64,000 nt of DNA from NCBI GenBank assembly GCA_001566295.1, contig KQ964248.1, forward strand, positions 496,001 to 560,000, given 5' to 3'. The notes beneath the pieces are model-generated. The model worked only from the letters and a program-made list of their open reading frames with translations. It ran no database searches and was not told the origin of the DNA. The DNA is from Microdochium bolleyi. Taxonomy: Eukaryota > Ascomycota > Sordariomycetes > Xylariales > Microdochiaceae. Made by a program: the position numbers and the translations under genes. Of the stretch, positions 1 to 11,902 are shown in pieces (the first letter of the stretch is position 1; the number at the start of each line of letters is the position of its first letter).

Positions 1-53
1 ATTACTTGTTCCTCTTGCTTCGTCCTCTCTTCCTTTTTTCTTCGTCGTATGGG

Positions 54-3000
54 TTACACGCCACCGTCCGCAATCGCGAGGCGCTCCTTGACAGACTTGG
101 CCTTCTTACTGCCAGCCTTGCGCTTCTTGGTCGCGCCGGCACCCTTGCCTGCTGCCGCTGCAGACGAGGCCGGTGGCTCGCCCTCGGCGGGCGTGGCTGT
201 GCCCGAGGGCTTGTTACCATCGTCAAAATGACCCTCGCCTGGTTGGAACGATGTCAGTCAAGAATTCTCTACGGGATGGATGAGGATGTCTGTCTTACCT
301 TCATGATACATCTCATCCAAGCTGACCGCCTCGCGTTTCTTCTTGCTCGGCGCCTTCTTCTTGGCCGGCTTCTCCGTCTTGCTCTGCTCTGCGAGCTCGC
401 GCTCGCGCTGCTCAATGAGCTCCGCCTGCTCGTCATCGACGAGCCACATGGCGATCTCACGGTTACGATTCTCCGTGGGCCTGCGGCCGCTGAAGTCGAC
501 ACCCCGGGCGCCGCCACCCTGGATGACGACACGCTGGACTTCTTCCTTCTGCATGGCACGCTTGCGGATGCGCTCCTCGATTGTGCCGCGGGTGATGAGG
601 CGGTAGACCGTGACCTGCCGCGTCTGGCCGAGACGATGGGCGCGGTCCATGGCCTGCGAGTCGATTGTCGGGTTCCAGTCGCTGTCGTAGAAGATGACGG
701 TGTCGGCAGACGTGAGATTGATACCGAGACCACCGGCACGGGTGGACAGCAGGAAGATAAAGATCTCTGGGCGTGACTGGAAGTCGGCGACAGTGTCTCG
801 TCGGTCTTCGAGCTTCGTAGATCCATCGAGGCGGCAGTACTTGTAGTTGCGATACGTGAGGTACTCCTCGATCATGTCGATCATCTTGGTCATCTGGAAG
901 TACAACAGGACACGGTGACCCTCCTCCTTCAGCTTGAAAAGCAGCTGGTCGAGCTTAGCTAGCTTGCCACAGTCCGTGACGAAGCGACGCATGCTTGGGA
1001 CGGTAATATCCGTGAACTTGCGCTTGTCGTTGTCGGGCTTCGGGTACAGGGCAGGCAGCGGGTATCGCTCGATCGGTACCTTTTGATCCACAAGCGCCTT
1101 CTCTTCGACGGTGTTGGGTCCGAAAAGAGCTCTTCTGACCGGAACATTGAAGAGGGTTTCCTGGCGCTCCTTTTGTGGGACGCTTGTGCCGTCGCACGAG
1201 ATGTCGATTGGTGCTGCGGTAGCCTTCGGTCTGGCGGCCTGCTCGAGTCTGCTTAGGCCAGTGTTGTCCCACTCGGTGCGAGCGACATTCATGAGGTTCG
1301 CGAGGACACCCTCCCGAGTGATATCTGCGAGCGGCTTGCGATTCGAGCGAGCGCCAATCTGGAACAGAGCGTGGGCGGGTGTAAAGTTCTTGTCCTCCTC
1401 CTCGTCGTAGACGATCTGCAGATGACCTAACCGGTCGTTCTTGGTCGCGATGTTTGCTGCCCTTGTAAAGACATCCTGCTGGCCAGCCTTGTGGACCTCG
1501 CCAGCGCTTGCATCAGCAAAACGAAGGAACGAGAAGGCATCGTTGCCAGAGGTGCTGTCGCGAACGTTATCGGGTGACCAGATGTTCATCATATGATTCA
1601 GGTATTTATTCCTGAAGCCTGCTTTGTCGTTGTCACGAGACGGCTTCTGGACCCGACCATCTTGATCCCACACCAAGCGAGGCACGTTGTACTCGATCGA
1701 GCTGCGTGTTGAATAACCAACAAGCACGTCGTTGCCTTCGCGCACAAACGAAGCTGTTTCCGCAAAGTAGCCCGAATAGTACGGACTGCTGACATCGGCA
1801 CGCTCGAACAAGTCGGGATGGTTGCAGACCTTGCGGAATTGCATGACAAGATTCGTCAAAGTGCCGGAGTCTTGCTCGTCTCCCATCGTGGCCTTCTCGA
1901 TGAGCTCCATGATGCTGATCTGATTGCGCAGGTTCTTGTATAAAGCACGCTGGCGGTAAGTCAGGTTACAGTACACGTCAAGCTCAATCTTGTCGCCGAG
2001 CTCCTTCTGCACATGCTTCTTGACACGACGCAACATAAAGGGCTTGAGGATCATGTGCAGCCGCTTGAGCTGATCCTCGTTGAGCGTCGTGTTAGACTGG
2101 GCGTGAGACTCGATATCCTTCGAGAACCATTCGCTGAACTCGTCGTGGGAATCGAAGAGCGACGGCATGATGAAGTGCAGTAATGCCCAAAGCTCCTGCA
2201 TGTTGTTCTGGATAGGTGTACCCGTTAAGAGCAATCTGTTCCTGCAGTGGAAGCTCAACAGAACCTTCCAACGGGAACTCTGCGAGCTCTTGATGGCTTG
2301 CGCCTCGTCGAGAATCATATACTGCCAGCGCATCTTCTGGAAGTAAGCGACGTCAGACACGACGAGCTGGTACGACGTGATCATGACGTGGAATGGTGCA
2401 TCCTTCTTGTATGTAGCGTGTTTCCGGTCCCAGAACTTGCGAAGGACCTTGCGATCGCCAGCGGTGCCCCAGTATGGTAGGACCTTGAACTCGGGGACGA
2501 ACTTGGCGATTTCCTGCTGCCAGTTGTGAAGTGTTGAAGCAGGGGCAACGACTAGATAGGGACCCCAGATGTCGTGAACCTCGGCAAGGTAGGCCATGAC
2601 GGAAATCGACTGGACAGTCTTGCCAAGGCCCATCTCGTCTGCCAGGATGCCGTTGATTCCTTGTTCGTACAGGTTGGCGAGCCAGTTGAGACCCTTGATC
2701 TGGTACTCTTTGAGCTGGCAGTTGAGGAGTTTAGGTTGCTCAACGGTGGAATCGCCAAGACCCGTCGGGTTCTGGAAGTTCATCTCACCATCCTCGTCCA
2801 TATCGGCATCGGCCTTGTTGAAGGCACGTGCCTTCGCCTGAGCCTCGGCAATGGCATTCTGCGCATTGGCGATAGCTGCGGCCTGGAGAGCACCCTCATC
2901 TGCCTCATCGAAATCAAGTGAGTTGAAATCGGTGACCTTGGACCCCACAGGGCCAGTCGGTTCCTCGACATCGAGCTTTGTACCGGCCTCGGTTGTGGGG

Positions 3001-6000
3001 GCAGCTGAAGCAGCGATCTCCGGGTTGTCGGTGCTGCGCTCGACTTCGTCCGTCTTGATCTTCTTGCCAATGAAATGAGAGTAGAGCTCCGTCTGCGAGA
3101 TCAGGAAGTTGAGCTTCCTCTTCTGTCGAGCTGCTTCGCGGTCGGCTTCCTCGCGGCGAGCATTCTCGAGCTCCTGCTTCTCGGCAGCCTTGCGCAGGTC
3201 TCGCTCTTCGCGCTCGTTGCGTTTCCAGAAGCCCATCATGTCACGCATGCAACGCTTCGCGCGAGCTTGCAGATCTTTGGTTCCCTTGTTCGTGCGCAAC
3301 TGCCAACGCTTGGCCTCCTTGGAGGCAAGAATTGCCGTCTTCTTGAGGTTGGAGGCCTTCGTGGCATATGAGTCGGCAGCCAGCTTGTAGGTCTTTGTGA
3401 CGTCCTTGCGGGCCATGTCGCGCCAAATCTGGTCGTAGATCTGGTTGTATCCCTTCGACTGGAAGCGCATTTCTAAGGGGTCCAGAGCAGCTTGCTCTTC
3501 CTTCTTCTTCCGCTTCTTCTCCTTGACAGTCAATTCCGCGCCGGTGCCTTCGTCGTCGTCATCCTCCCTCTTCTCCTTGAGCTTATCCTTGCTCTTGTTG
3601 AGCTTGATGCGGATCTTAGTGGTCTCCTCTCTGCTAGGTAGCTCCTCGCCAGCATCAAGTGCAGCCTGGGCAGCCTCAGCACTGTCCTTTTCTGCTTGCT
3701 TCTGCTGTTTGGACTTCTTCGGCCGGGCACCCGCACGACCCTTGCCCTTGCGCACACTGCCGGTCTCCATGTCAGACACCTGGAACGATGACATGATGCC
3801 ACCTTCGAGGTTGACATCAGATGAAGCGATGTTGCGCGCAGGACCCTTGATTCCCTTCTGCAGAATGAGCTTGGTCTGTTGCGCCTTCTTGTTGGCCCGT
3901 TCCGCATCGCGAAGATGCTTAGCACGTTCGATATCGTCATCCGCAGCGAGCGCTCTGGCTAACGCGGCCTCCTTCTGTTCGATGGTGACCTGCATGGACT
4001 TCTCGCGCCGACGTTTGCGCTGCATGTCCTTCTTGCGCTCCTTCTCGGCAAAGACCTCGCGTTCTCTGACTTCTTGCAGTGCGTCCTCGTAGTGAAGTTC
4101 GTCGAATCTGCGCTTGCCAGCACTGATGTGTGGACGGAGCTTTCTGTTGAACTGCGCCGTGAGCTCACCGCGACGGGCGATATGGTCGTCGTACTCCCTC
4201 TTGCCGATGTTGAGCTTCCGCTTCTTGGCGCGGCTGGCGAACATTTGTTGCTCATTCTCCAAATCTGAGAGGTCGAGGTCATCCATTGTCGCATCAAAGC
4301 TGTCGAGGTAGTTTTGAATCTTCCTCTCCTTGTCGGCGGAAAGCATCTTCGGCTTCGGCTGCCCGTTGGCCTGTCGCTTCTGGGCACGGCTAGCTGCTTC
4401 TTTGGGAGGTTGAACGGATGACGACCTCCGAGAACTAGCGCCAACGGACTCCCTGACGCGCGATTCCCGTCCCTTGCTCTTACGGGGTGGTTTCTCTTTC
4501 GGCTCGGGAATGATAGGCGCTTTCGCTTTAGGAATGGGGTCAGGCCCACTGGAGAGAATATTGGAGAACGACATCAACTCGGCAGCCCGGCTTGGTGTCT
4601 GGATGGGCAGGAAGAATGAATTAGCAAACCAGGTCAAACAGTTATCTAGGTGGATATATGGCCGGTCGAAGAATATTGGACGATGTTGAAGACTTACACT
4701 TGAGGGCTGCGCTGCCGCGACGGGCTCAGGGTTGAGTAAGGAGGGCAGTGATGGAGCCGGTGTGCGTCGAGGGGCAGCCATGACGGAGTCGTGAATGGTC
4801 TGATGCCGCGAGATGGGAGACCCAAGCTGGAGAGCCTTGTGTGAAGGACTGGTGGCATCGCCGTTCTGTGGTCGCGACAGCGAAACAGGGCTCTTGGGCG
4901 CAGGCTTCGCATGCGCAGCAGCAGGTGAGCCGTAGGGGTTGTGGTATTGGCTGTATTCAGGCTTGCGTTCGGTGTAGTCGTAAGGGTCCGTTCGCGACTG
5001 TGGTTTGATGACGAGTTAGTGCATTGTGCATTTCCAGGCAACAGTGCTGGGTTGAGTTTTCGATGCGCCAGTCATTGTGGTACTAAGGGGAGCTTGATTG
5101 TGGTTGTGGCACGGCCATCGGTCGTCGCTATGGTCACATCCCTTGCTCCACATTTACATGTTCGCGCATCGCAGGGACAATTGTACGGATCGGGGCAGAT
5201 GCAAGCCGGGAGGCATTGGAAGTTGTGGCGCGCGCAGGATAGGCCACTTGGTCCTCAATCCATGCTGGCTTGGTGGAAATGGGCAGTGACTCGGGCAAGA
5301 TTGTTCCTTACCGGCTTGGACCAGGACGAATCGGAAGTTTTTCTCTCGCGTGTCGTGTCTGTAAGAGGATCATAGAAGCTGCCCGAGGTCTTCTCTCTGC
5401 TTGTCGACTGGTACGGAGCCGGCGGGGAGAGGTGTCCTACGCCCTGAGGAGCCTGGAGTGGCGATCCTGAGGGAGGGCGAAGGGACCCTCCCGCGCCAGC
5501 GCCGGAGCCATTGGTCGAGGCCATGATGGAGCTCAGGGCCCCTGGCGGCGCGGCCAGAGAGGAAGAGCCGGGGCGGGCGTTCTGCGGCGGCGAAGTGTCG
5601 AGATTCGATGAGGGATAGAATGGGTGGTGATAGGTTGATGGGGATCGCAGAGGCAGGGTCGAGGACGCGTGTGGATGCTGGTAGGCGAGGGGTGGCGGCC
5701 GGGGACGCGTCGCTGAGAAGGTGGGCGTTGCAAGATCTGGTGGTGAGGATGCAGCTGGTGATGCTGGCGTGGGCGCAGGCGACGACACGGGGATGGCGGC
5801 GGGAGGGCGCGCCTGCGTTGGTGGTTGTTGTTGTTGATGAGGGTGAGGAGGAAAGGGCTGGTGATGGTGCTGATGAGGATGCAGCTGTCGGGGCGATGGA
5901 GCCTGCTCTGCTGAGCCAGGAGGCTGCGGAGCGTGGGCGGATGACGGCTGGCGGCGATTCAATCCCAGCAGTGTCGATGCGTGCTCGAGATGGCTCGTCG

Positions 6001-6283
6001 CACTTGGTGTTGGCGCGCCGCCTGCAAAACCACCAACACCCAGACCCAGACCAGGACCGGCACCAGCACCTGTACCTGCACCAGCCTCAACACTTGCACC
6101 AGCACCGTGACCACTGGGCCGGCCCACGGCAACGCTGTCAGGGTTCCGATCAGCACGGTCAATTGCCTTTCTGTTGGCGATTGCAGGCTGCTGCGAAGCC
6201 AATGTGTTTGGCCTCTGCGTATCCGTGTCTCGCCTGTCTCGCCCATCTCGCCCCCACTGCCCGGATCCTTCAGTGTCAGACAT
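54..6283 (-). CDS. INO80: INO80 chromatin-remodelling ATPase, catalytic subunit
   Basis: Snf2-family ATPase of the nuclear INO80 complex, which slides and edits nucleosomes (H2A.Z) in transcription, replication and repair. Exons on the minus strand: 6283-5312, 4997-4698, 4598-299, 238-54, giving about 1918 residues, normal for a fungal INO80. Introns are 314, 99 and 60 nt; the last yields the junction MYHEG-EGHFDDGNK. Order: a Pro/Gln/Ser-rich disordered N-terminus; a Lys/Arg-rich coiled region; an HSA/DBINO segment near residues 800-930 (LDPLEMRFQSKGYNQIYDQI); Walker A (DEMGLGKT) near 1077; the DEAQ box (ILDEAQAIKSS) near 1187; the INO80-type insertion between the helicase lobes, about 1360-1630; and the second lobe near 1657-1771 (LSTRAGGLGINL, DRAHRLGQ). 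The tail is basic and ends at 54. The start at 6283 is the first ATG of the open frame. Family assignment is firm; the N-terminal exon limits are inferred from frame and splice consensus. Confidence 0.96.
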
Positions 6284-7963
6284 TGCTGCTCCAGGACTCG
6301 GGCATTCGATTGGATTGCAGTGGCTGTGAGGCTTTCATTCGCTGTCGAAAACGCTGTATCGAAAGTGTACTGGCGAAGTTACCTTGCCTGCAGATGTTGA
6401 GCTAATCCAACGTCAACCGCCACGACCACATCATATCATCGTGGAGCGTGAAGGTGGTGAGGAAGCGTAATTACTGGCTGGAGGTGAGCAGCAAAGATCG
6501 TGAAGAAGGGAGGACGACGACATCAAGATATGCAAGGTCACGAAGCAGGTAGTGCGAATCCCGCTGGCCTCTTTCTCAGCACGCGGCGCCTCCCAGGATG
6601 CTCCGGCGCCTGCTCCTTCCCCTCGGCCTGCATCGCCAGCCTTCGTGCCCCTTCTCGCCGCCGAGGCCGGCACACGCACGCAGACAGGCGTGAGCAGCGT
6701 GACGCCTCTGGCCTTGCCGAGTTTGGCCCAGGACCTGCTCAGCTAGCTCGCGGCAGGGGCTGCCATCCTTGCAGGCCCAGGCTTCAGGAAAGCTGCAGGA
6801 AAGCTGCAGCCCGAGCACGAATCAGTGCGCCGCAAATGTGGCTTGCGCACGCCAGCTCCTCCTCGATCGTTGCTCATCCCGGCCTTCCGTCGCTGTTCTC
6901 CACAGGCTGCCCGTCAAAGGTTTCCAATCACCATCGGCCGTCACCTTTGTCATCGTGTCATCTTCCAGCAGGGTTTGCGCGACAATGTGAGCAGCAGCCA
7001 CGAGCCGCCACGCACCCCTTGTCCCGAGCAGCCGGCCGTTTCCCTCTTTGCAGCAAGGACGAGCTACTTCCGAGTGAGAACCGTCTGAGCCGACTAGGCT
7101 CACGATGTTCTGGCACCAGACTTCTCTTTCACTCCAGCAGTCCTTGGAACCAGACTCATATCCTCGTCGCTCTGCCTTACGTAAAGGAGCGCAGCCCCGG
7201 CTCCACGGGGCGGGCCCACTCACTTTACGCGGTCCAAGACGCGGATCAGCCCCCAGACCTGTCGCCGTCCTGCTTCAAAACTCCACCTCGTGCACGGACC
7301 ACTATACGCAGTTGAGCATCTGGCGATGGCTTCGTGCTCATATCATTCACCCTGAGGATGAGCCGTTGATACGTTGCTTCTGATATGTCGAGGGTATACG
7401 AATGATTCACGTGATTATTTGATATGACACCTCCAGCACAGCACCGGACACGTCCATGACTTCCGGCACGTCACGCTCACGCTACGCCACGCCACATCAC
7501 GTCACGTCCCAGCTTGAGAACAAACTTGTATTGTGTCCTACAACAGATGCTCAATGTCCGAGGTGGGAAACATGTTTCAAGGCCAAAATCGATCCTGAAA
7601 CCCGAATGAAGAACAACTTCTGTGCAAAACGACGTGCAATAACCCCCACGCCATGGACGATGACGTTGTACGCTGTACTTTGTCCCAAGCCGGATCCTTA
7701 TCTACGCCAACCTCTGGCCGTCCGGGCCTAGAGCATGTATCATGTGGTCCATCCAGACAATTCGCACATACGGCATAGTCTTTCGAGACTGAACGATCTT
7801 TGTGAACCACATTTAAGAGAGCATGGACCTGGCCGAAATTCCAGCCTTGTTCTTCCCACTGTGCTCTGGAATACCGGCTACAATGTGCAGAGAATTCTGT
7901 TCGATTGAAGAGGTAAGTGAGGGAGCTCTCTAGTAGTTCCGCAGCCGAATTTGGGCGGCCCAA
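6284..7963. other. Intergenic: INO80 upstream region and 3' flank of the Ser/Thr-rich gene
   Basis: No convincing gene. ORFs in this stretch overlap in several frames and show no recognisable domain. It should contain the INO80 promoter and 5' leader near 6284-6700. A degenerate CACGY pentamer run lies at 7467-7508. An ORF of 271 codons at 6500-7315 (+) looks like chance. Confidence 0.6.
7467..7508. repeat. Degenerate CACGY pentamer array
   Basis: About eight copies of a CACGT/CACGC/CACAT unit follow one another, with one-base interruptions. Several contain the ACGTCA half of a CRE-like bZIP site. It sits about 1.2 kb upstream of the INO80 start codon. Function unknown. Confidence 0.55.
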
Positions 7964-8552
7964 TCAGTTGCGCTTGCCCTCCAGAGTGGACGTCATGGTT
8001 GGCGACGTGACGAACGTGGTCCGCGCTGGCGTTGATCTCGTCTGAGTCGCCGCGGGCTGGGTCGCGGTGCTACTGCTGCGGTTGTCCCCGTCTCCGTCAT
8101 CGGTTAGGGTCGTACAGGTCACGGAGCCGCCGTAGTTGGTCACGCAGATGGACGACGCGGTCGTGGACGAGGACATCGAGGACTGTGTTGCATTACTGGT
8201 GACTGAGGCACTCAAGGTTATGGAGACAGTCGACGAGCTGGCGGTGCCGGTGACCGGGTCCACGCTCGACAGGGTGCTGCCGGAGTCGCTCGCCGTCACG
8301 GTGGTCGTTCGCGTGCGGGTCGCCGTGCCGGGCGTGAATGTCGGCATGTCGTAGCCTGTCGAGGCTGAAGTCACGCTGGAGCTCGAGCTCGATGGGGGGT
8401 ACTCGGATGATGATGAGGGAGAAGGGCCTGGCGAGGTGTGGGAGGAGGCTGTAGAGGTTGCCGAGGCCGTCGCGGTGCTTGAGTTGGGACCGGTCGACGA
8501 CGAGCCCGTGGACGACGACGACGACGAGGGCGCCGAGAGAGAGCTGGTGCTG

Positions 8553-8584
<32 letters not shown>

Positions 8585-11500
8585 AGAAGCTGAGCCGGTC
8601 ACAGCGTCGGTGCTGCTGATCGCGGTGACGGACGTGCTGGAGTACGAAGCCGTGACAGTGACGGTCGACGTGACACTGCCGGTGATGGTGGATGTCGGCT
8701 GGGAGCTTGCCGTGGTGGAGGACGACGGTTCTGTGCTTGACGATGACGACGATGCTGTTGCGCTCGACGATGATGATAGGGAGGCAGAGGACTCGGTGCT
8801 AGGCCCGGTGGTTGTGGACGAAGTGCTCGCGGTGTCGCTGGAGGTGCTGCTGCCAATCAGAGTAGAGGTTGAGACTGAAGCTGAGCCCGAGGACGCTGTC
8901 ATGCCTGACGAGGTGCTGCCTGTCGCGCCGGAAGCCGTATCGGTCAAAGTGGTTGTCAGCGTGCTTGTCGAGCCCGTGATGCTACCCGAGGAAATCGTGG
9001 AGGCGCTGCTGTCGGTGTTGTAGCTGCTGCTAGTTGAACCTGACACCGACGCCGAGGACGTCGTTCCGCTAGCTGACGAGATCGTGCTTGTAGGCGCCAG
9101 GACGGAAGAGGTGTTGGTGACGGTGATCGTCAGGGTGCTTGTGCTTCCAGAGACGTTGAGGCTGCTCGAGGACGTAGAAGTGCTGCCGGTAGTGTAGCTG
9201 CTTATCTCAATTGACCCTGAGACTGACGAAGTCGTCTCGCTCGAGGAGACAGTCCCAGTGGGCGGCGAAACAGAAGAAGTCCCGGTAACAGTGACGGTCA
9301 GGGTGCTTGTGCTTCCAGAGCCTGTAGCGCTGCCGGTGCTGTAAGTGCTGGACACGCTGGATCCCGTGGTTGTGGCATACGACGTGGTCTCGCTCGACGA
9401 GACTGTGCCCGTGGGTAGCAAGACGGAACCACTCTCAGTTAGTGTAATTGTCAAGGTGCTTGTGCTTCCAGAAGCTGCCGAGCTACCCGAGGATGACGCG
9501 GTGCCTGAGGAGGTCGCCTCCGAGCCAGTTCGAGTCGAGCTGCTGTCGATGCTTCCAGTTTCGCTTGTCTCTGACGACGCGGAAACAGTGGAAGACTCCG
9601 TCGAGGATGAACCGCTCAGACTTGACGTCTGAGTGATCGTGACTGTGCTGATGATGCCAGAAGGCAGAGAAGACGAGCCGGCACTGCTTGCGCTGGCAGA
9701 AGAGTACGAGACGGTGCTGCTCCCCGAGCTTGTGGTCGACAATGAGCCAGACTCGGCGCTGCTGCTGCTGCTTGTTGAGCCCGTGGTGCTCGCCGACGAT
9801 GACGCCGTACTCGTTCCAGAGGAAGTGCCGGTCTGCGAGGCTCCAGAAGAATTGGCAGACGAGCCTGGTGCAGAGATACTACGGGACGTGCTGCTACTCG
9901 AATACTCAGACGCACTGCCACTCGCACTCGACAACGACGACGATCCGGTCTGAGTGATCGTCACAGTCAGGGTGGACCCGCTCCTGGTCGAGGACGACGA
10001 GATGTCTGCCGAGCTTGACTGGCTGCTGGTGGGGGAGTATGTGCCGCGACTGCTCGTGATGAAAGTCGACAGTGTAGCAGAGGTTGCGGTCACCGAGCTG
10101 CTCTCCGAAGCGGAAGATCCCGTGCTGCTGACATCGTCAGATGAAGTCGCTGTGAGGGTCACGGTGGCAGTCTTCGTGATGGAGTCGTAGGTTGAGGAAG
10201 TAGGCTCTGACTGCGTAGAGGATGTCTCGGAACGAGAGGACTGGCTGCCGCTCGAGCTGGTAACGCTGCTGGTGCTGCTCGAGAAGCCATCAGAGCTGGT
10301 CGAAAGGCTTGCAGTGACGGTCACAGTAGAGGTTGTGGTAGACCCGGGAGGCACAGACGAGTCGGTGCTGCTGGGGCCGTAGGATGACGAGTCACGCGAG
10401 GAAGACGTTGCAGAGCTGGAACCGGTAGTGCTGGAGATCACAGTGTCGGGGATACCAGAAGATGACGCCGTGCCTGAACTGTGTGATTCGGTGATAGTGA
10501 TTGTGCGGGTCAAACTAGTAGTCGAACGAGTCTGCAAGTCGCTGGCAGTAGACGAAGTGACAGTCGAGGAAGCTGTGGTGGCGCCGGAGCTTGTCGCGCT
10601 GGAGGTCACGGTGTCAGGCATCCCAGACGATGTTGCAGTATCCGAGCTATACGTCTCGGTGAGAGTGATGGTCCTGGTCAAGCTCAATGTGGACTGTGTC
10701 TGCGAGGCACTGTCAGTGGAACTCGGAGAGCCTCTCGACGAGCTCGTGGTATCGGACAAGGTAGAAGAGCCGATGTAGCTTCCTGAGCTGCTGGAGTCAA
10801 TCGATGACAGGGACGAGCTGTCCGACGAGTCTGACTGGCTGGTGGAGCTGGCAGTCGATGACTGAGTAGCACCCTCGGTTGCGCTGGTGGCGGTGATCGT
10901 CACAGTACTGGTTAGTGTGATGCCAGTGGTGCTGCCGACGCTGCTCGAAGATTCCGAGCCGCTTGTGGTGCTATGCGAGCTGCTTCCGCTGCTGGACGAC
11001 TCCGTGACAGACGGCAGGGAGGGGCTACTGCTCATTGGCACGGAGGCAGTAGATACAGTTGAGTTGCTACACACGATGTCAGCGTGAAGTCGGATATGGC
11101 GCAGCTATCTAATTGAGATACTAACCCCACGTACCAAGATCTGGTGCTTGAAAGAAGGTCGCCACTTGAAGAGGTCACGATGCTGGTTGAGGTGTTCGTC
11201 CAAGGAGACAGTGACGAGGACGACATAGTTGGCCAGAAGCTCGACGTGGTACCCGAGCCCGTCCATGACAGCGTGCTGGTGGTGGAGGCAGTGCTTGAGT
11301 TTGACCAGAAGACGGAGCTGAACGCCGATGAGCTTGAGCTGCCGGTGCCTGTCACGAGGATGCTGGACAAAGTTCCCGTGCTCGAGAGAGAAGAGGATGT
11401 TGTCACGGTTGGTGAAGAGCTAGTGACTCTTGTCTCAGTCACGGATGATGTACTACTGCTGAGGGTGGGGATGGTGGTGGCCGACGAGGTCCAGGAACTA

Positions 11501-11902
11501 GCAGTAGTCATAGAAGCAGTGTCCAAGGTGAGGGTGCTCTCCGAAGTAGAGGAGACTGAGGTGGAAGAAACGAGTGAAGAAGTGAATGAAGAATTGGTGA
11601 AACCAGAGTGAATGAAGGACGAGGCCGTGCTGGCAGTCCAAGCAGAAGAGGTGTAGGTCAAGGAGGTGATGGCCGCCGACGAGAGGCTACAGCTCTGAGT
11701 GACCGTCTCGGTGACAGTCGAGACACAGCTGCTGGCACACTCGTAGACTGTGGTCGTTCTGACGCTAGGCTCGGGCTGCTGAGGGCGTGCGAGGGAACCC
11801 GTGATGCTACGAACTGTGTTAGCACCAGACGGGCAGAGACGACGAGGGCATCTCGGAGACTCACGACAGACCCGCGAGGGTCAAGACCGAGAAGGGACGC
11901 AT
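7964..11902 (-). CDS. Large secreted Ser/Thr-rich (mucin- or adhesin-like) protein
   Basis: Exons 11902-11865, 11806-11135 and 11066-7964 give about 1270 residues. Introns of 58 nt (GTGAGT...GTAG) and 68 nt (GTACGT...GTGTAG) restore one frame. The protein starts MRPFSVLTLAGLS, a short signal peptide with probable cleavage near SLA-RPQ, followed by a small Cys-bearing stretch (YECASSCVSTVTETVTQSC). The rest is almost pure Ser/Thr with Gly, Ala and Pro. A beta-prone T-x-T-x-T motif (e.g. STLTITLTES, STLTVTVTGTSS, STLTITVTNTSS) recurs roughly a dozen times, some copies inside repeats of about 40 residues with PPTGTVSSSETTS-like spacers. Heavy O-mannosylation and a wall or extracellular location are likely. 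Unusually for this class, the C-terminus (TSTLEGKRN) has no hydrophobic GPI-attachment tail, so it is either released or has an exon not found here. No enzymatic or binding domain was seen. Confidence 0.82.

Noticed and set aside
6..776. 256-codon plus-strand ORF
   Set aside because: Antisense of the INO80 C-terminal exons, which carry clear helicase motifs.
3445..4092. Ser/Leu-rich plus-strand ORF of 215 codons
   Set aside because: Antisense of the Lys/Arg-rich region of INO80.
4998..5311. Long INO80 intron checked for a snoRNA
   Set aside because: No RTGATGA box paired with CTGA on the transcript strand.
8436..9023. Acidic (poly-Asp) plus-strand ORF of 195 codons
   Set aside because: Antisense shadow of Ser-rich codons; TCG/TCC runs read backwards give GAC/GAG.
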